DNA of 64,000 nt, taken from the NCBI RefSeq assembly GCF_947179515.1, contig NC_067473.1:80828126-80892125 (forward strand), given 5' to 3'. Shown here in pieces: positions 46,029 through 58,313 of this stretch. How positions within the stretch are numbered: the stretch's first letter is position 1; each line of letters opens with the position of its first letter. This DNA is from Apodemus sylvaticus (lineage: Eukaryota > Chordata > Mammalia > Rodentia > Muridae). Made by a program: the position numbers and the translations under genes. The notes under the pieces were generated by a model. The model was not told where the DNA came from. It made no database searches and worked only from the letters and a program-made list of their open reading frames with translations.

Positions 46029-48154
46029 CCACAAATTTGAGGACAAAGGAAAGGGTTTGCCATGCTGGTTAAGAAGATTTACCTTCAGACTTCAGTAATC
46101 CAAAACTGTGAGGTAGTGGGTTCAGGTTTTTAAACAAATAAAACACACCTAACAGCAGCAAAGTTCTGACATCTTAAAGAAATGGCATCGTACAAAGAAA
46201 AGAAGGGCGTACATGTAGTGCCAGGTTGTGAGCTGATGGTATTCAGAAAGCTGGCTTTCAGCGCACACAAAGGCAAGCCTGGGTCTGGATTTCATGCCTT
46301 ATATAAGAGCAACCCCAGAAGTGTGCAAGAACAAGGTACAGGTAAAGCCACAAAACACAAGGTAGAATAGAAAGTGTTTTAAAATCACCAGGGTGAGGAA
46401 GTACTTTTTATGTAAAACCCCAAGGCACAAGCCAGACAGTAAAACCTGATTTTGACAAAATCAGAATTAAAGACCTCTGTTCAGTGAAGGCTCCTGTAAA
46501 ATAGAGTAGCATATGGTTGGCAGATTAGAACATATTTGTACCTGCAAAAACCAACAAAGGATTGATTTAGAAGCTACAAGGGACTCTAAGAACCAACCAG
46601 AAACAGAGGGAAATGGATGAAGTCACTGAGTCTGCCCTCTAGTGCCCCACCAATGAGAAAGTCACTGTGTTTATGCCAGTAGACCTGTTGCAGGAATGTG
46701 ACTTTCAGTCTTTGAGACTTGCCAAGACTCCACAACACAGCCTTTCTTTGAGTCAAAAAACAAGGTGGTGGGGGATGCTTCCAGGTACCATGTACATTCA
46801 TAATACCACAGACACTTATCATAAGTATAATTTTAAACAAAGTAAAATATTCTCACCAATTTTTGGTTCTCTAACCTGTAAAATTCTCAGTTGACTGTGA
46901 TTCTGAAATCTGGCTATAGGTGTATTTCTCAGGCACTTTTACATAAGTTCATAAAGGATCAGTTGGGAAAAAATAGCGCTTATAATCAAATTATGGGTGA
47001 GTGTGTAGCACTGGAGACCAGCTAAATATCTTTACATTTTGTAAAACATAGTCAGATCAATGGCTTGGTTTCTAAATGTTGTGTAGAGACCACAAGCAAA
47101 GAAGTGAGAGCAAGTTCACCCCCAAAAGAGGAATCAGGATCTTCATGGTTATGGTATATGGGAGAAATAGTCCTTCAGGGTACTTGAAAATGGCGCATGA
47201 CAGGTCAGCTCACTATTAGGTATTGGAATGGATCAGAGTGGGAGGAGCCAGAAAGAATAAGGACCAGCAAAGGGTATAACTGAGCAATATTCAGATTGAA
47301 TAGGTAGTATCAGTACACATAGATAGAAAATACATCTGAGTGGACTTAAGGAGGATGAGATTATAGGACTTGGTTTTGATGAAAATGAAGACTGAATAAA
47401 CCATGGACAATGCAAAACCTTTGACTTGAATTTTAAAACAATAGTCACGTTACTAATTGACATTTGACACACAAGTGGGCATTTCCTGGGGTTAATAATG
47501 ATGTTTGCAAATGAAGAAAAGCCATTGGCTTTAATGTTCAGAATATTTAGTTTTAGCCAGTATGAGAACTACAGAAGCAAGAATTTACTATTGACTAGTC
47601 TCCTGTGCCTAATGGAGCTTGATCCTGTAAACCTGGTTAGAAGCAGTGAGAAAATGAAGAAAAGACAGACATAGATATACCACCAAAACCTAAGATCAGG
47701 TGAGCTGTGCCCATTCTGAGAGAGTAGCACCTACTGTACTGTAGAGGAGTAGCAGCCTGGAACCTCTTTCCATTTGTTATGTATGGCACATGAGGAGGAG
47801 ATAGCTAGTCTTTGTAGGAGCAGTTGCTAGTTAGTTATTCATAAACACACTTGCACACATTGTCAACATTCATAGTAGCATCACAGGAAGACTTTGAGTC
47901 CTACCCCAGGGGGAAGGCTTTGCCAAATTCCCATGGGTCTGAGGGAATGCCACAGCCATGCCCGTGTCAAACAGTACACACTCATTCTGGGCTTCATCTG
48001 GTACTAACATGTTCACTCAAGGATATCGCCACTCCCTATAGATGTAGTAAACAATATTATGGAATGTATGCAAGGCACAGTGGTGATATGAGGTAGGGGC
48101 ATTAGCACTGCCCTGAGAGGGACATAGAATAGAAGCTAATTGTGTGGTATTTCT
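46029..48154. other. Unannotated stretch, no gene seen
   Basis: About 2.1 kb. Open frames are at most 84 codons and without a domain. No repeat recognised with confidence. Confidence 0.4.
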
Positions 48155-48265
48155 GCTTCTCACTCCGAATGCTGATGTCCTCCATGCCTGTAAAATGGGG
48201 TCATCTATGCAATAGGATTGTTATGTGCTTTAAATCAGAATACCATGGAAGACGTGAAATAGGTG
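48155..48265 (+). repeat. MIR SINE fragment
   Basis: 'catgcctgtaaaatggggtc', 'ataggattgttatgtgcttt' and 'aaatcagaataccatgg' follow the MIR 3' half. Confidence 0.6.
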
Positions 48266-48334
48266 AGCATAGAGCATCAAGGGGAGATTTATAAAAGACA
48301 CTGAAAGTCCAACACTTCAAGGTTGAGACCTTGT

Positions 48335-48692
48335 TATCATATTAAGAGGCTGTGGAACCTTTAAGAGGTGAAGCCTATCCGGTCTTTAGGACATTGGGAA
48401 CTCTGACTCTGGAAGAGATTGAGGTAGCTTTTCTGGAGCCTGGAGTTGGTTCTCAACAAAAGCTTGTTAGAAAACAACAAGCCCCATCAATTTCTATGCT
48501 CTTTGTCTTCCTATCTAGGGTTACCTCTCCCATGCTCCCAACCTGTGATCTATAGAATATAAGGCAATCTATCTAGGAAAGACCTCACCCCATTCAATAC
48601 CAACCACATTATTTGGACTTTTGGTCTCTAAAAAAAATAAATTATCCACCTTGGGTATTTTGTTATAGTAGCAGAAAACTTTCAAAGACATG
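48335..48692 (+). mobile_element. MLT1-type MaLR LTR
   Basis: 'acctttaagaggtgaagcct', 'gtctttaggacattgggaac' and, at the 3' end, 'ccttgggtattttgttatag' with 'aaaactttcaaagaca' follow the MLT1 order. Old and solo. Confidence 0.68.
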
Positions 48693-49509
48693 GACTAACC
48701 TGGAATCTGTCAAACAGAAGGACAGTTGAAGGAGGACATGCAAATTCATGAGGTTCAACAAAACAGACAATCGGGGAAAATTCTATTAATTCAGTATATC
48801 TGGAAGTTATAGTGTGTGTGTATAGCGTCAGAGGCAGTTGAGGCTGGACGTGTTACCCTGTGAAGCTTTGGTTTTATTAAACTAATCTGTTAGTCTTTGT
48901 TGTCTGCCTTCCCATTGCTTACCACTGCCCCTCTCCGTGTTTGCTTTCCCTTGTCTGCTTTTTATCTTGAATGGTTATTCATGAACTGACATGGGTGTTT
49001 AAGATTTTGACCTATACCAGTCTGCCCACATCAATTATGATCCCTAAACCTAAAAGCCAAAATTTCCTCTTTGTTTGAACAGCTACTGGTTCCTGCAACA
49101 CCAAATTTCACCTTTACTACCAAGACGGATCCCACACTGCCCAAGACTCATCTCGATCCTTAGATGTGACAACCTGTATTTTGTTATTAGATAAGTGCTT
49201 TGTTTTCTCCTGCTCAGTCTTCAGATTTTTATGCTCTCTGTGTAGGGTATGTTGCATCTGAGGAGGTTCTTCCTGACTTCTGTCATCCCTGATCTTGAGT
49301 AGTCAACATGTCCTCTTCATTGGTTCTGGTTCAACAAGAAATAATCAGAAACAGTTAAGAGTTGAGCTTAACTTTTATGGTATGAAATGGAACGACTACT
49401 TCTGTATCTTGCCCATGTTCTTTGAACTCATTGCATCTATGTTTATATTACCAAATAGTCCCACCTCTCTGGTAAGTTGCTGGAAACTTACAGACACTGA
49501 GCCTGATAT
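48693..49509. other. Unannotated stretch, no gene seen
   Basis: No repeat or coding frame recognised. Confidence 0.45.
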
Positions 49510-49619
49510 CATTTCATAATCTTAAGTCATCTTTTTGAGACATGGTCTCACTATGTATACTTGGCTGGACTAGAGCTTGATATGTAGACCAGGCTAGCCT
49601 TGAACTCACAGAGTGCTTG
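49510..49619. repeat. Inverted repeat, left arm (110 bp)
   Basis: Matches the reverse complement of 49851-49960 at 106 of 110 positions, with a 231-bp spacer. The arm includes 'catttcataatcttaagtca', which lies beyond the SINE tail. Confidence 0.95.
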
Positions 49620-49666
49620 CCTCTGCCTCCCAAGTTCTGGGACTAAAGGCATGCATATATTACCCT
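49533..49666 (-). mobile_element. B1 SINE, antisense (left copy of inverted pair)
   Basis: 'gagacatggtctcactatgt', 'agaccaggctagccttgaac', 'ctctgcctcccaagttctgg' and 'actaaaggcatgcatat' give a nearly full reversed B1. Its 3' part plus 23 bp of non-B1 flank forms the left arm of an inverted repeat. Confidence 0.85.
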
Positions 49667-49850
49667 CCACAGCAGAAGTTTATAATCTTGATAGTGACAA
49701 TTCAAATAAAAATATTGCCAGATAAACTGAGGACAAATAGATATCTAAAAGTGAATTGAAACTTTAGGTTGCTAGCAGGAAGGAGACAAGACCACAGAAT
49801 GCAGGTTTTCTGTGCAAATCAAGAAAGGAAGAGTTCAAGGTAGAGAGGAA

Positions 49851-49960
49851 CAAGCACTCTGTGAGTTCAAGGCTAGCCTGGTCTACATATCCAGCTCCAG
49901 TCCAGCCAAGTATACATAATGAGACCATGTCTCAAAAAGATGACTTAAGGTTATGAAATG
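49851..49960. repeat. Inverted repeat, right arm (110 bp)
   Basis: Partner of 49510-49619. Contains a sense, 5'-truncated B1 (about 49855-49937) and then 'gacttaaggttatgaaatg', the reversed flank of the other copy. No gaps in the alignment. Confidence 0.95.
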
Positions 49961-50359
49961 ATTTTAATTTTAAAGATCATGACATGAGCACTGGCAGGGG
50001 CTGAGAAGATGGGCACACGGGGAGCATGAGAAGGGAACATTCCAAAGTATGCTAAACTGACTAGAGACAATTCTGTTAAGGAATTATTCTGGAGGGTCTG
50101 TAACCTTGTCAAAGGGGCTTGGAAACAGAAACAGAAGCTGTGGGTGCTGTCAGGAGCTTTGGATAGGTGTGCTGCCTTTTCTGAGCTGTATTAGGTCCTC
50201 ACATGTTGAACCTAGGTGAGGAAAGAAAACAAAAGAGCTTTCCTGCCTTAGGTATCCAAGAAAGTTCTTACAAACAAAAACCAAACAGAGAGGAAGCGCT
50301 GTCTGAGGCTGCAAAGCCAACACAAAGGGCACACATTATAGTCATTACTGTGATTACAC
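49961..50359. other. Unannotated stretch, no gene seen
   Basis: No repeat recognised; two opposite frames of 60 and 84 codons without a domain. Confidence 0.45.
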
Positions 50360-50374
50360 GGGGGGGGGGGGGGG
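50360..50374. repeat. Poly(G) tract, 15 bases
   Basis: An uninterrupted run of 15 G; it keeps an 84-codon frame open by coding Gly. G-quadruplex potential. Confidence 0.95.
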
Positions 50375-50723
50375 AATGTAAACAGAAGCATGTACTTGAT
50401 TTTCAAGCATTTGCCCATCTGTGGGAACGGGGAAATAGCAAGGGCAGAGAGGTCTGACCTAGGGATAAAATTACCAGTTCATTCCACCTTCCTTTCAGGG
50501 TTCTTATGACAATTAACTTGCCAAGTTTCCACCACAAGACCATATGTTTGCTAGGTCACGTGGAGAAATGGGGTTTATTCTGATTATTTGTTTGTGTTAA
50601 CATTGGAGCAGTGCGGCAGTTATCACACTGGACAGATTCAATCTGTTAGGAGACCTCCCCATACACAAATGTGTGAAAGTACTCCAAATGCATGATTTTT
50701 CAAAAAGTTTTTTTTATTGTATT
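50375..50723. other. Short unannotated stretch
   Basis: No repeat or gene recognised. Confidence 0.45.
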
Positions 50724-50913
50724 TTTGGTATAGGAGTGTTCTGTATACATTTATGTAAGTGCTATATGTGTGCCTAGTGCCCACAAGAGGGTTCTAGATA
50801 CCCTGGGACTGCAATTATGGACTAGCTGGCTGCCCTGTGGGTGCTGGAAATTGAACTTAGTCCTCCAGAGGAGTGATTGTGAGTGCTCATAACTTCTTTG
50901 TCATCCCCAGCCC
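50724..50913 (-). mobile_element. B2-family SINE, antisense
   Basis: 'gtgtgcctagtgcccacaag', 'gtgggtgctggaaattgaac' and 'cctccagaggagtgattgtg', ending 'gtcatccccagccc', are the reversed B2 body and head. A T-rich stretch precedes it as the reversed tail. Confidence 0.84.
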
Positions 50914-51267
50914 TCCAATGGGAAGTTTTCAGTAGGAGAACCCTAAATCTGAGTCTTCCCCAGAAGACCTTATGGGTAAATGTCTTTCACAGTTTGGAAC
51001 TCCTGCTAATGACAGGCCAAACAACTGGTCTTGAAGACCCTTCTTAACTGGCAAAAGAATACTCAGATATGACAAGAACAGTTTTGGTACATTAAATTAA
51101 AGGACACTAATTATTCTAATATTTTGGCAGTTGCTAATCAGTGATGTCATCTCAGCTAGACCACCCATCCATCTGATCACAAAGAATAACAGGGGCACAC
51201 TTAACTATTCCTTTTGAAGCTTTACTTTCATAACTACATGTAACATAACTAATCTCAGAGATGAACG
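50914..51267. other. Short unannotated stretch
   Basis: No repeat or coding frame recognised. Confidence 0.45.
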
Positions 51268-51478
51268 GGGCTGGAGACAGGGCTCAGTGATTAAGAGGGC
51301 TTACTACTCTTTCCAGGCACCCAGACTATGTTTCCAGCAACTGCATTGGGTGTGCAGTTAATTGCCTGTAACTCCAGTTCCAGAAGACTCAACATCTTCT
51401 CTGGTTCCCATGGGTACCTGCACACAAATGGCATACAGATACACAGACACATACTTACCCACACATAAATTTAAAAAT
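51268..51478 (+). mobile_element. B2-family (B3-like) SINE
   Basis: 'gggctggagacagggctcag', 'tgattaagagggcttactac', 'ctgtaactccagttccagaa' and 'ggtacctgcacacaaatggc', then an A-rich tail. Full-length and diverged. Confidence 0.87.
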
Positions 51479-52730
51479 TAATCTAAAATAACATGTAAAG
51501 CCATTATCCTACCCTAATTCATAAGTGGGTTTTCTGAATCATAAGTCACAAGTCAACCCACTTGTTCCAACCAACAGGTTCCCTGTTTCTTTGGCTTCCA
51601 CAATCCATTTGACTTTTGTATGCTCTGTTCTCACCACAAAGACTCCTTGGCATTTCCCCGAAGGCACTGTCTTAGTCTGCTGTGCTCTCTGCCTTCAGTG
51701 TCCTCTAGGCAGTCCAAGCCAAGTTTAACTCCCTCAGCCCCATTCTGCAGGAAAGCACTATGCCCTGAGAACCAGTGGTGGCATTCTCCTCCAGAAAGCC
51801 CCCCTCCCTTGGATGAATTCATCCTCTCTCGATCATTCCTCAAAATTCCTCAGTGAGATCTCCCAGATGATCTGCATTCCTGATGCCACAAACTGTAGGC
51901 TCCTGGGGAGCAGAGGGAGTTGTTCATCTTCAGAGTCCCCTTCCCTAGCATTGGGTGCAGCAGGAAGTGGAGCTCAGAGGATCTTCAGGGCACATGGATG
52001 CCAAGAACCTCCTTCAGTTTGATTTACTTCTGAGGGAGCTGTGTTGTCCAGGTCTCCTTTTTTCAGTGTCTCCTTTGGCTCAGGAAAACAAGTTTTTCCT
52101 TAGAACAAATGGGCGTGGAGTATGAAAATATCACGCAGGATTAGTCAAATGCTATACTGCTTCCTGGACTATGACTTTCAGACAGTTTAGGAATGGAACT
52201 TGTGACAAGTGAATAGGGCTGTTAGGGAGGCTGGGGGCGGGGGTTCTGCTGAGCATCTAGGAGGTGGCTCAGGTGAACAACTACGCAGGGCTGGTGAGCA
52301 GCTGTGGGGGTCCCAGGCGAGCAGTGGCTTTGGAGAATGAACATTACTTGTCCTCAGAACTCTACTCCGGCTGGGAAGGTAAGACTTGTTTGCTCACTTT
52401 GTGAGTCACAGTACTCTGTATGTTCTTGCAGCAGCCTGAAAGAAAACAGAGTTCTCCGGTTGCCTTCCCACATCCTGTGGAGACTCTGGAGCTGTAACCT
52501 GAATAAGAGGCTCACAAGGAATGCAGGTGAAATTGAATTGCTAGATGCAAATAGAAAGACATCAGTGCTGTGGATGCTGAAGGTGTTGAAATGCCCTCTG
52601 GGAGAAACTGGGAGAAACACTAGTTGTAGCAGCTAAGAATCCACAGGTGAATGGTATGGACATAAGTCCTAGGTAATTCCAAGGAAAGAGAAGAAATGGA
52701 GGAAGGATCAGAGGAGCAATAGACAGGACA
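51479..52730. other. Unannotated stretch, no gene seen
   Basis: Overlapping frames of 67-110 codons on both strands (for example 52304-52636 plus and 52354-52620 minus) show no domain. No repeat recognised. Confidence 0.4.
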
Positions 52731-52761
52731 GACACTCACACACAAACACAAAGAGACACAC

Positions 52762-52795
<34 letters not shown>
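52731..52795. repeat. (CA)n microsatellite
   Basis: Imperfect CA with AAAC and AGAG interruptions, pure from about 52764 to 52794. Confidence 0.95.
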
Positions 52796-53993
52796 GTTCA
52801 ATTTCTAGCTTTAAACTGATAATGTTTATGTGAATATGCCATTCTATAACAATTTTTAGAATATTTTGATATTTTATCTTTAAAGTTATAGACTGCTGAT
52901 TAATGAAACATCTGTTAAACATTAATAAAATTAAATGTTCCAACCAAATAGTAGATCATACTTGTGTTCTACTATATGTGTGTGTGTGTTGAGAGCAATT
53001 ACATTTGGCAGGTATTTTAAAAGTCAGTCGTGGCTGTCTGTCTCCCTGTCACTTATGGTTTTGTTTGGAGGCTCAGGCCTATTTTAGTTGCCATTACAGA
53101 GGAACATTCAAGACAAAGGGAAGTGAGTTGGTAATTATTGATTCCTATTCAATTAGCTTCAGCTAAATAATAATTTTAAAGCATTCTTCTCCCAATGCTT
53201 CTCACTCAAGATATGGAACATGGAGTGAGAAATTTAGAGAAACAGTTTTTTGTTTTTCCTTTTTAGAGAATCATTGTAATGCTACCTTTTATTCTTTTTT
53301 ATTGCTTCTTAATAAAAACATGTAAATGCAGTAAAGGAAACTCACTGCTTTCTGAAACATAGGCAATGCTATGAACTACTATATGGACACTCAAATTAGG
53401 CATGTGTGTGCTTCATCATACAGGCAGTGGTGAGACGAAAGGCGTGCAGGACAGCTAGTGACTGTGGCTTGCCATGACTGCTTTGTGTAGCTGAGAAAAC
53501 AGGAACAGAACCTAGTCTCTTAGCCTTACCTACCTTCTACCATTTTACAAGCTTCTTACGAGCCAGCCTGATCTACTTACAAAACAAACGATGTAAGGAG
53601 GGAACATACTTGAGAGAAAGAGAACAAGGAACCAAGTACAACCCAGAGTAAAGGGAAGACTGAGGTGACCCATCTCAGGGTATGAGTGGATGAAGTCATT
53701 AAGCTAATTGAGAGGCTATATGTTTCAAATGGCTCTCCGCAGACACATGCTGCTCGATTCTTAATTAAACATTAACCTTTTACAAATGGAAGTATGCTAC
53801 TGAAGTGAGGGAAAGGAATACAGTGAGGAACAGTAGGCAACATACAGCAACCTGGAAGTTTTCCAGAGAGTCAGGGACACAGCACTGGGTAAGATGTAGG
53901 GGTTGGGAACTTAGAGATAACACCTTCCTTCTAAACAGCACATTCATCTGTTATTAATTTTCAAATCTAGAATGCAAAAAAAAAGGGATGGGT
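52796..53993. other. Unannotated AT-rich stretch
   Basis: No repeat or coding frame recognised. Confidence 0.45.
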
Positions 53994-54837
53994 TTCCTTG
54001 CTTTTACAAGATCTCATTGTACTTTGCATATATTGTGTCTTGATTATTCCCCTTGACATTCTTCACCCCCTCCTCTAATCCTTTTCTTTCATACCAAATA
54101 GTCCCCACTAATTTCCTGTCATTCTATAGATGAATATAGTAAAAATCTAAATGTGATGCTTTTCTTTACCCCCATTATTACCCTATTTTGTTCCTCCATT
54201 CCATCTTTCATTACACACACATGCACATGCACACGTGAACACACATTTAACTCTAGGTTCTGCATAGATCCCCTCCACTCTGGGTGGCCTTTGGTGTCTG
54301 CTCTCCAGTTCCTCTCCTCTCATGCATTCTCCCTTCTCACACTTTTTCTTATGCAAAATCAATCCAAGTTTGACTTATTTACTTAGCACCACTATGCCTG
54401 CTTTTGTCAGATTTCCAGCAAATAGTATAATTTGATTCTACTTTATGGCTGAATAAAAGCTTGTTGAGTATAGGTGCCATATATTCCTTCTACAGTGGTC
54501 GGGTACCATTGCTTGGCTGTTAAGAATAGTGCTGCAGTAAACCTGGCTGTACAGTATCTCTGTGGTATGCTTGCTTATAATCCTTCAGTGATACACTCAG
54601 GGATGATATAGTTCCATCCAGTGGCATTTATATTTTCAGCATTTGAGACTCTCCACGTTGATCTCTAGTGTGTGATCAACTGCAGTGATTCCCACCAGCA
54701 ATGTATAAAGCTCAATTTTCATGTATTTTTTCCCCAGCAGTTACTTTTTTCTTCATGACACCCATTCTGACTATGGAGACTTAGAATTTCAATGACATTT
54801 TAATTTGCATTTCTCTGCTGATTAAGGAGTCAAATGT
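53994..54837 (-). mobile_element. Old L1 (Lx-like) 3' UTR and ORF2 end, antisense
   Basis: Reversed L1 order: 'gttcctctcctctcatgcat', 'ctactttatggctgaataaa', 'gttaagaatagtgctgcagt' and 'tttaatttgcatttctctgc'. Continues beyond the SINE at 54838-55160. Many indels. Confidence 0.82.
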
Positions 54838-55160
54838 TTTCATGTATTTATGGGCCATATGTACATGCATGTAGGTGAGTATGTGAATGTTTGCATTCAT
54901 CTGTGCATGTAGGGGTATGCACAGATGTCTATATGTGTTTTGTGTATGTGTGGAGGTCAGAAATTGGCATCGGGTGACTTCTTAAGTTGCAATACATCTT
55001 ACTTTTAAAGACCAGGTCTCTTTCTAAAACTTGGCTTATCAACCAACCAGATTGACTGGCCAGAGAGTTTCAAGGATCTTCCTGTTATTCCCCCATCTCT
55101 CTAATCATTTAGATATTTTATTCTGAATTACAGACAGTCACTAACAAGTCTTTCTTTTAT
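54838..55160 (-). mobile_element. B4/RSINE1-like SINE nested in L1, antisense
   Basis: 'gtatgtgtggaggtcagaaa' (reversed B2/ID-type part) followed by 'aagaccaggtctctttctaa' and 'ttgactggccagagagtttc' (reversed B1-like part), the fused structure of B4/RSINE1. L1 sequence resumes afterwards. Confidence 0.68.
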
Positions 55161-56310
55161 TTGGGGACTGTGGATTAATTCATATTCTCATGCTTGTGTG
55201 ATAAGGGTTTCACCAACTCTGATCCATTTTGGCCCTTGTTTTTGTTTTTTGTTTTGTTTTATTAAGAATGATTTGTGGTGAGATTTTTTTCCATGTTTAA
55301 TTTTTATCCCTTATAGATTCTAGGTACTAACTTTCTGCCCAACACAGAATTGATGAAGATTCCCCAATTCTATAGGCTGTCTTTCCAGTTTGCATATATT
55401 TTCTTTTGCAGTGTACAAGCATGGCATTCAATAGTACTGTCAACCCTTGCAGTTATTTCCTGAGCTGTTGTAGAACTTTCCAGAAAGTTCTAGCCAATGT
55501 CAGTATTTCAAAGTGTTTCCATTATGGTTTTCCCCTGAAGGTTAAAAGTTTCAAGTCTTATATAAAGGTCTTTAATCTATATGGTGTTGAACTTTGTACA
55601 GTATGTTAGCGGTCTAATTTCATTCTTCTATTTAGTTTTTCCAGAAACATTTGTTGAAGAGACTATCATTTTCCATTTCATGTGTTTGGCCTACAGAAAG
55701 CTGGAGATGCCTACATTTATCACTGAGTCTGTTTTTGAGCCAGAGCATGATATATTTGTCACTATGGCTCTGTAGTTTAGTTTGAGATCAGACACTGATG
55801 CCTTCTGCCTTGTTCTCTTTTGCTTAGGTTTGCTTTGACTTTTGAGAGTCTTTTAAAGATTTATAGGAGTTTAGGGATTATCCTATTTCTGTAAGAGATT
55901 CCATTAGAATTTTGGTGGAGATTGTTTTGAGTTTATAGGTGGTTTTTGGTACTAGCCATTTTCACAATTGATCTATCTTCAAGCAATTTTTGTTTTTGCA
56001 AATTCTTTCTTTAGCATTTTAAACTTTTTATTACAGAGTTCTTTCGTTTCTTTGATTAAGTTTACTTTTAGCTATTTTCTTTTAGCTATTTAAGCTATAT
56101 TTAGGCCCTGTGAATGGGATTCCCCCACAATTGGTTTCTCAATATTTGAGTATTGATGTATAAAGAAGGTATTGATTTTTCTATGTCGATTTTGTGTTCT
56201 GATAATTTGCTAGGCATATTTGCTAGATCTTAGCATTAACCTATAAGTATCTTCATATTATCTTGTAAAGTTTTTCTGGATTTTAAGCACATGATCATAT
56301 CTACAAATAC
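55161..56310 (-). mobile_element. Old L1 ORF2, antisense (continuation)
   Basis: 'attctaggtactaactttct', 'gctgtctttccagtttgcat', 'ctttaatctatatggtgttg', 'tggctctgtagtttagtttg' and 'ttctgataatttgctaggca' are reversed ORF2 segments in the order expected. The 64-67-codon plus-strand frames here are antisense readings of a dead L1. Confidence 0.85.
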
Positions 56311-56500
56311 TCCCTCCATCTCATGCCTGCATGTGTGTGCATGTGTTGGGTGACATTCACTTTCACAATAGGAGCTAGTAGTCCAGCAGTGGTTGTTCTC
56401 ATGATGGGGAAGGAGATAACCCAGTAGTGCCTCAGTTTATGAAGCAGGATGCTTCAGAAATCATGACCTAATAATGAAAGGCAAGAAAATCCAAAAGAGA

Positions 56501-56542
56501 AGACTGAAGAAGACTGAAGAAGACTGAAGAAGACTGAAGAAG
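56501..56542. repeat. 10-bp minisatellite, four copies
   Basis: Four perfect tandem copies of 'agactgaaga' plus two bases. Confidence 0.96.
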
Positions 56543-56760
56543 CTGGCATCTAACGCAGCTAGCTATAGAAGCAAAGGCAATCAAGTACAAGTTGCTTTCT
56601 CCTCAAACCTTTCTGTATCAGGGATAATAAGTGGAAGGTGCCACCAACTTGGAGGGTAGATTTTTCCCCATTTCCCTGTTCTCACAAACAGGTCCAAAGG
56701 TGTATCTCCTAAGCAATTCTAAATCCATCAAGTTAGAAATCATGACTAATGTCACAGCTT

Positions 56761-57982
56761 GAGAATATTTTTTATGTATTTTTATTGGATATTTTCTTTA
56801 TTTACACTTCAAATGCTATCCCCTTTCTCAGTCTCCCCCGTCATAGAAACCCCCTAAGCTATCCTCCTTCCCACTGCTTCTATGAGAGTGTTCCTCCACC
56901 CACACCCAGGATAGTGAAAACTATTCTCAACAATAAAAGAACTTCTGACATCAAGCTGTATTACAGAGCAATGGTGATAAAAACCACATAGGAAGATCAA
57001 TGGAATAGAATTGAAGACCCAGAAATGAACCCACACACCTATGGTCACTTGATCTTTGACAAAGGAGCTAAAACCATCCAGTGGAAAAAAGATAGCATTT
57101 TCAACAAATGGTGCTGGTTCAACTGGTGATCAGCATGTAGAAAAAACGAAAATCAATCCATTCTTATCTCTTTGTACAAAGATCAAGTCCAAGTGGATCA
57201 AGGACCTCCACAGGTCCAGACACACTGAAACTTATAGAGGAGAAAGTGGGGAAAAGCTTTGAACACATGGGCACAGGGGAAATTTTCCTAAATAGAACAC
57301 CAGTGGCTCATGCTCTAAGATCAAGAATCAACAAATGGGACCTCATAAAACTGCAAAGCTTCTGTAAGGCAAAGGACACAGTCAATAGCACAAAAACTCA
57401 ACCAAGAAATTGGGAAAAGATCTTTACCAATCCTCCATTTGACAGAGTGCTAATATCCAATATATACAAAGAATTCAAGAAGGTAGACCACAGAGAATCA
57501 AATAACCCTTTTAAAAATGGTGTACAGAGCTAAGCAAAGAATTTTCACCTGAGGAATATTGAATGGCCGAGAAGCACCTAACAAAATGTTCAACATCCTT
57601 AGTTGTCAGGGAAAATGCAAATCAAAACCACCCTGAGATTCTACCTCACACCATTCAGAATGACTAAAATCAAAAACTCAGGTGACAGCAGATGCTGGAG
57701 AGGATGTGGAGAAAAAGGAACACTTTTTCATTGCTGATGGAATTGCAAGCTGATACAACCACTCTGGAAATCAGTTTGGCAGCTTCTCAGAAAACTAGAC
57801 ATAGTACTACCTGAGGACCCAGCTATACCACTCCTGGGAATATGCCCAGAAGATGCTCCAACATGTTATAAGGACACATGCTAAACTATGTTCATAGCAA
57901 GCTTCTTTATAATGGCCAGAAGCTGGAAAGAACCCAGATGTCCTTCAACAGAGGAATGGATACAGAAAATGAGAATAATTTT
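56761..57982. mobile_element. Mouse L1 insertion with 5' inversion (twin priming)
   Basis: Left part (about 56773-56905) is antisense L1 3' UTR: 'tttttattggatattttctt', 'acacttcaaatgctatcccc'. Right part (about 56906-57970) is sense ORF2: 'actattctcaacaataaaag', 'ctgtattacagagcaatggt', 'aactggtgatcagcatgtag', 'gatgctggagaggatgtgga' and 'aacagaggaatggatacaga'. The parts meet head to head near 56903-56908 at 'accca', a possible microhomology. Near-matching direct repeats ('gagaatatttttt' at 56761 and 'gagaataatttt' at 57971) flank it. ORF2 has frameshifts and is inactive. Confidence 0.88.
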
Positions 57983-58079
57983 AAGATGCTACTGTGTTGA
58001 TTTTGGTTGAGTTCAGCTCCTCAGTGCTGAAGAAGATAAGGAATTTAGTTTCCCCCAGCCTCTAAGAAAGAATGTAACC

Positions 58080-58252
58080 TATCTTAGTCAGTGTTCTATT
58101 GTTATGAAGAGACACAATGAACATGGCAACTCTTCTAAAAGAAAGTATTTAATTCAGAGCTTGCTCACAGTTTCAGAGGCTTAGTCCACGATCATCATGG
58201 CTGGAAGCATGGCTCCAGCAAGATATTGGAGTAGTAGTTGAGGTGTACATCC

Positions 58253-58313
<61 letters not shown>

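Noticed and set aside
56501..56542. CRISPR-like repeat array
   Set aside because: Units are contiguous 10-mers without spacers, in mammalian DNA.
57056..57533. Two overlapping frames resembling reverse-transcriptase polyprotein
   Set aside because: They are frameshifted pieces of the L1 ORF2 in the 5'-inverted insertion, so they were kept under that element.
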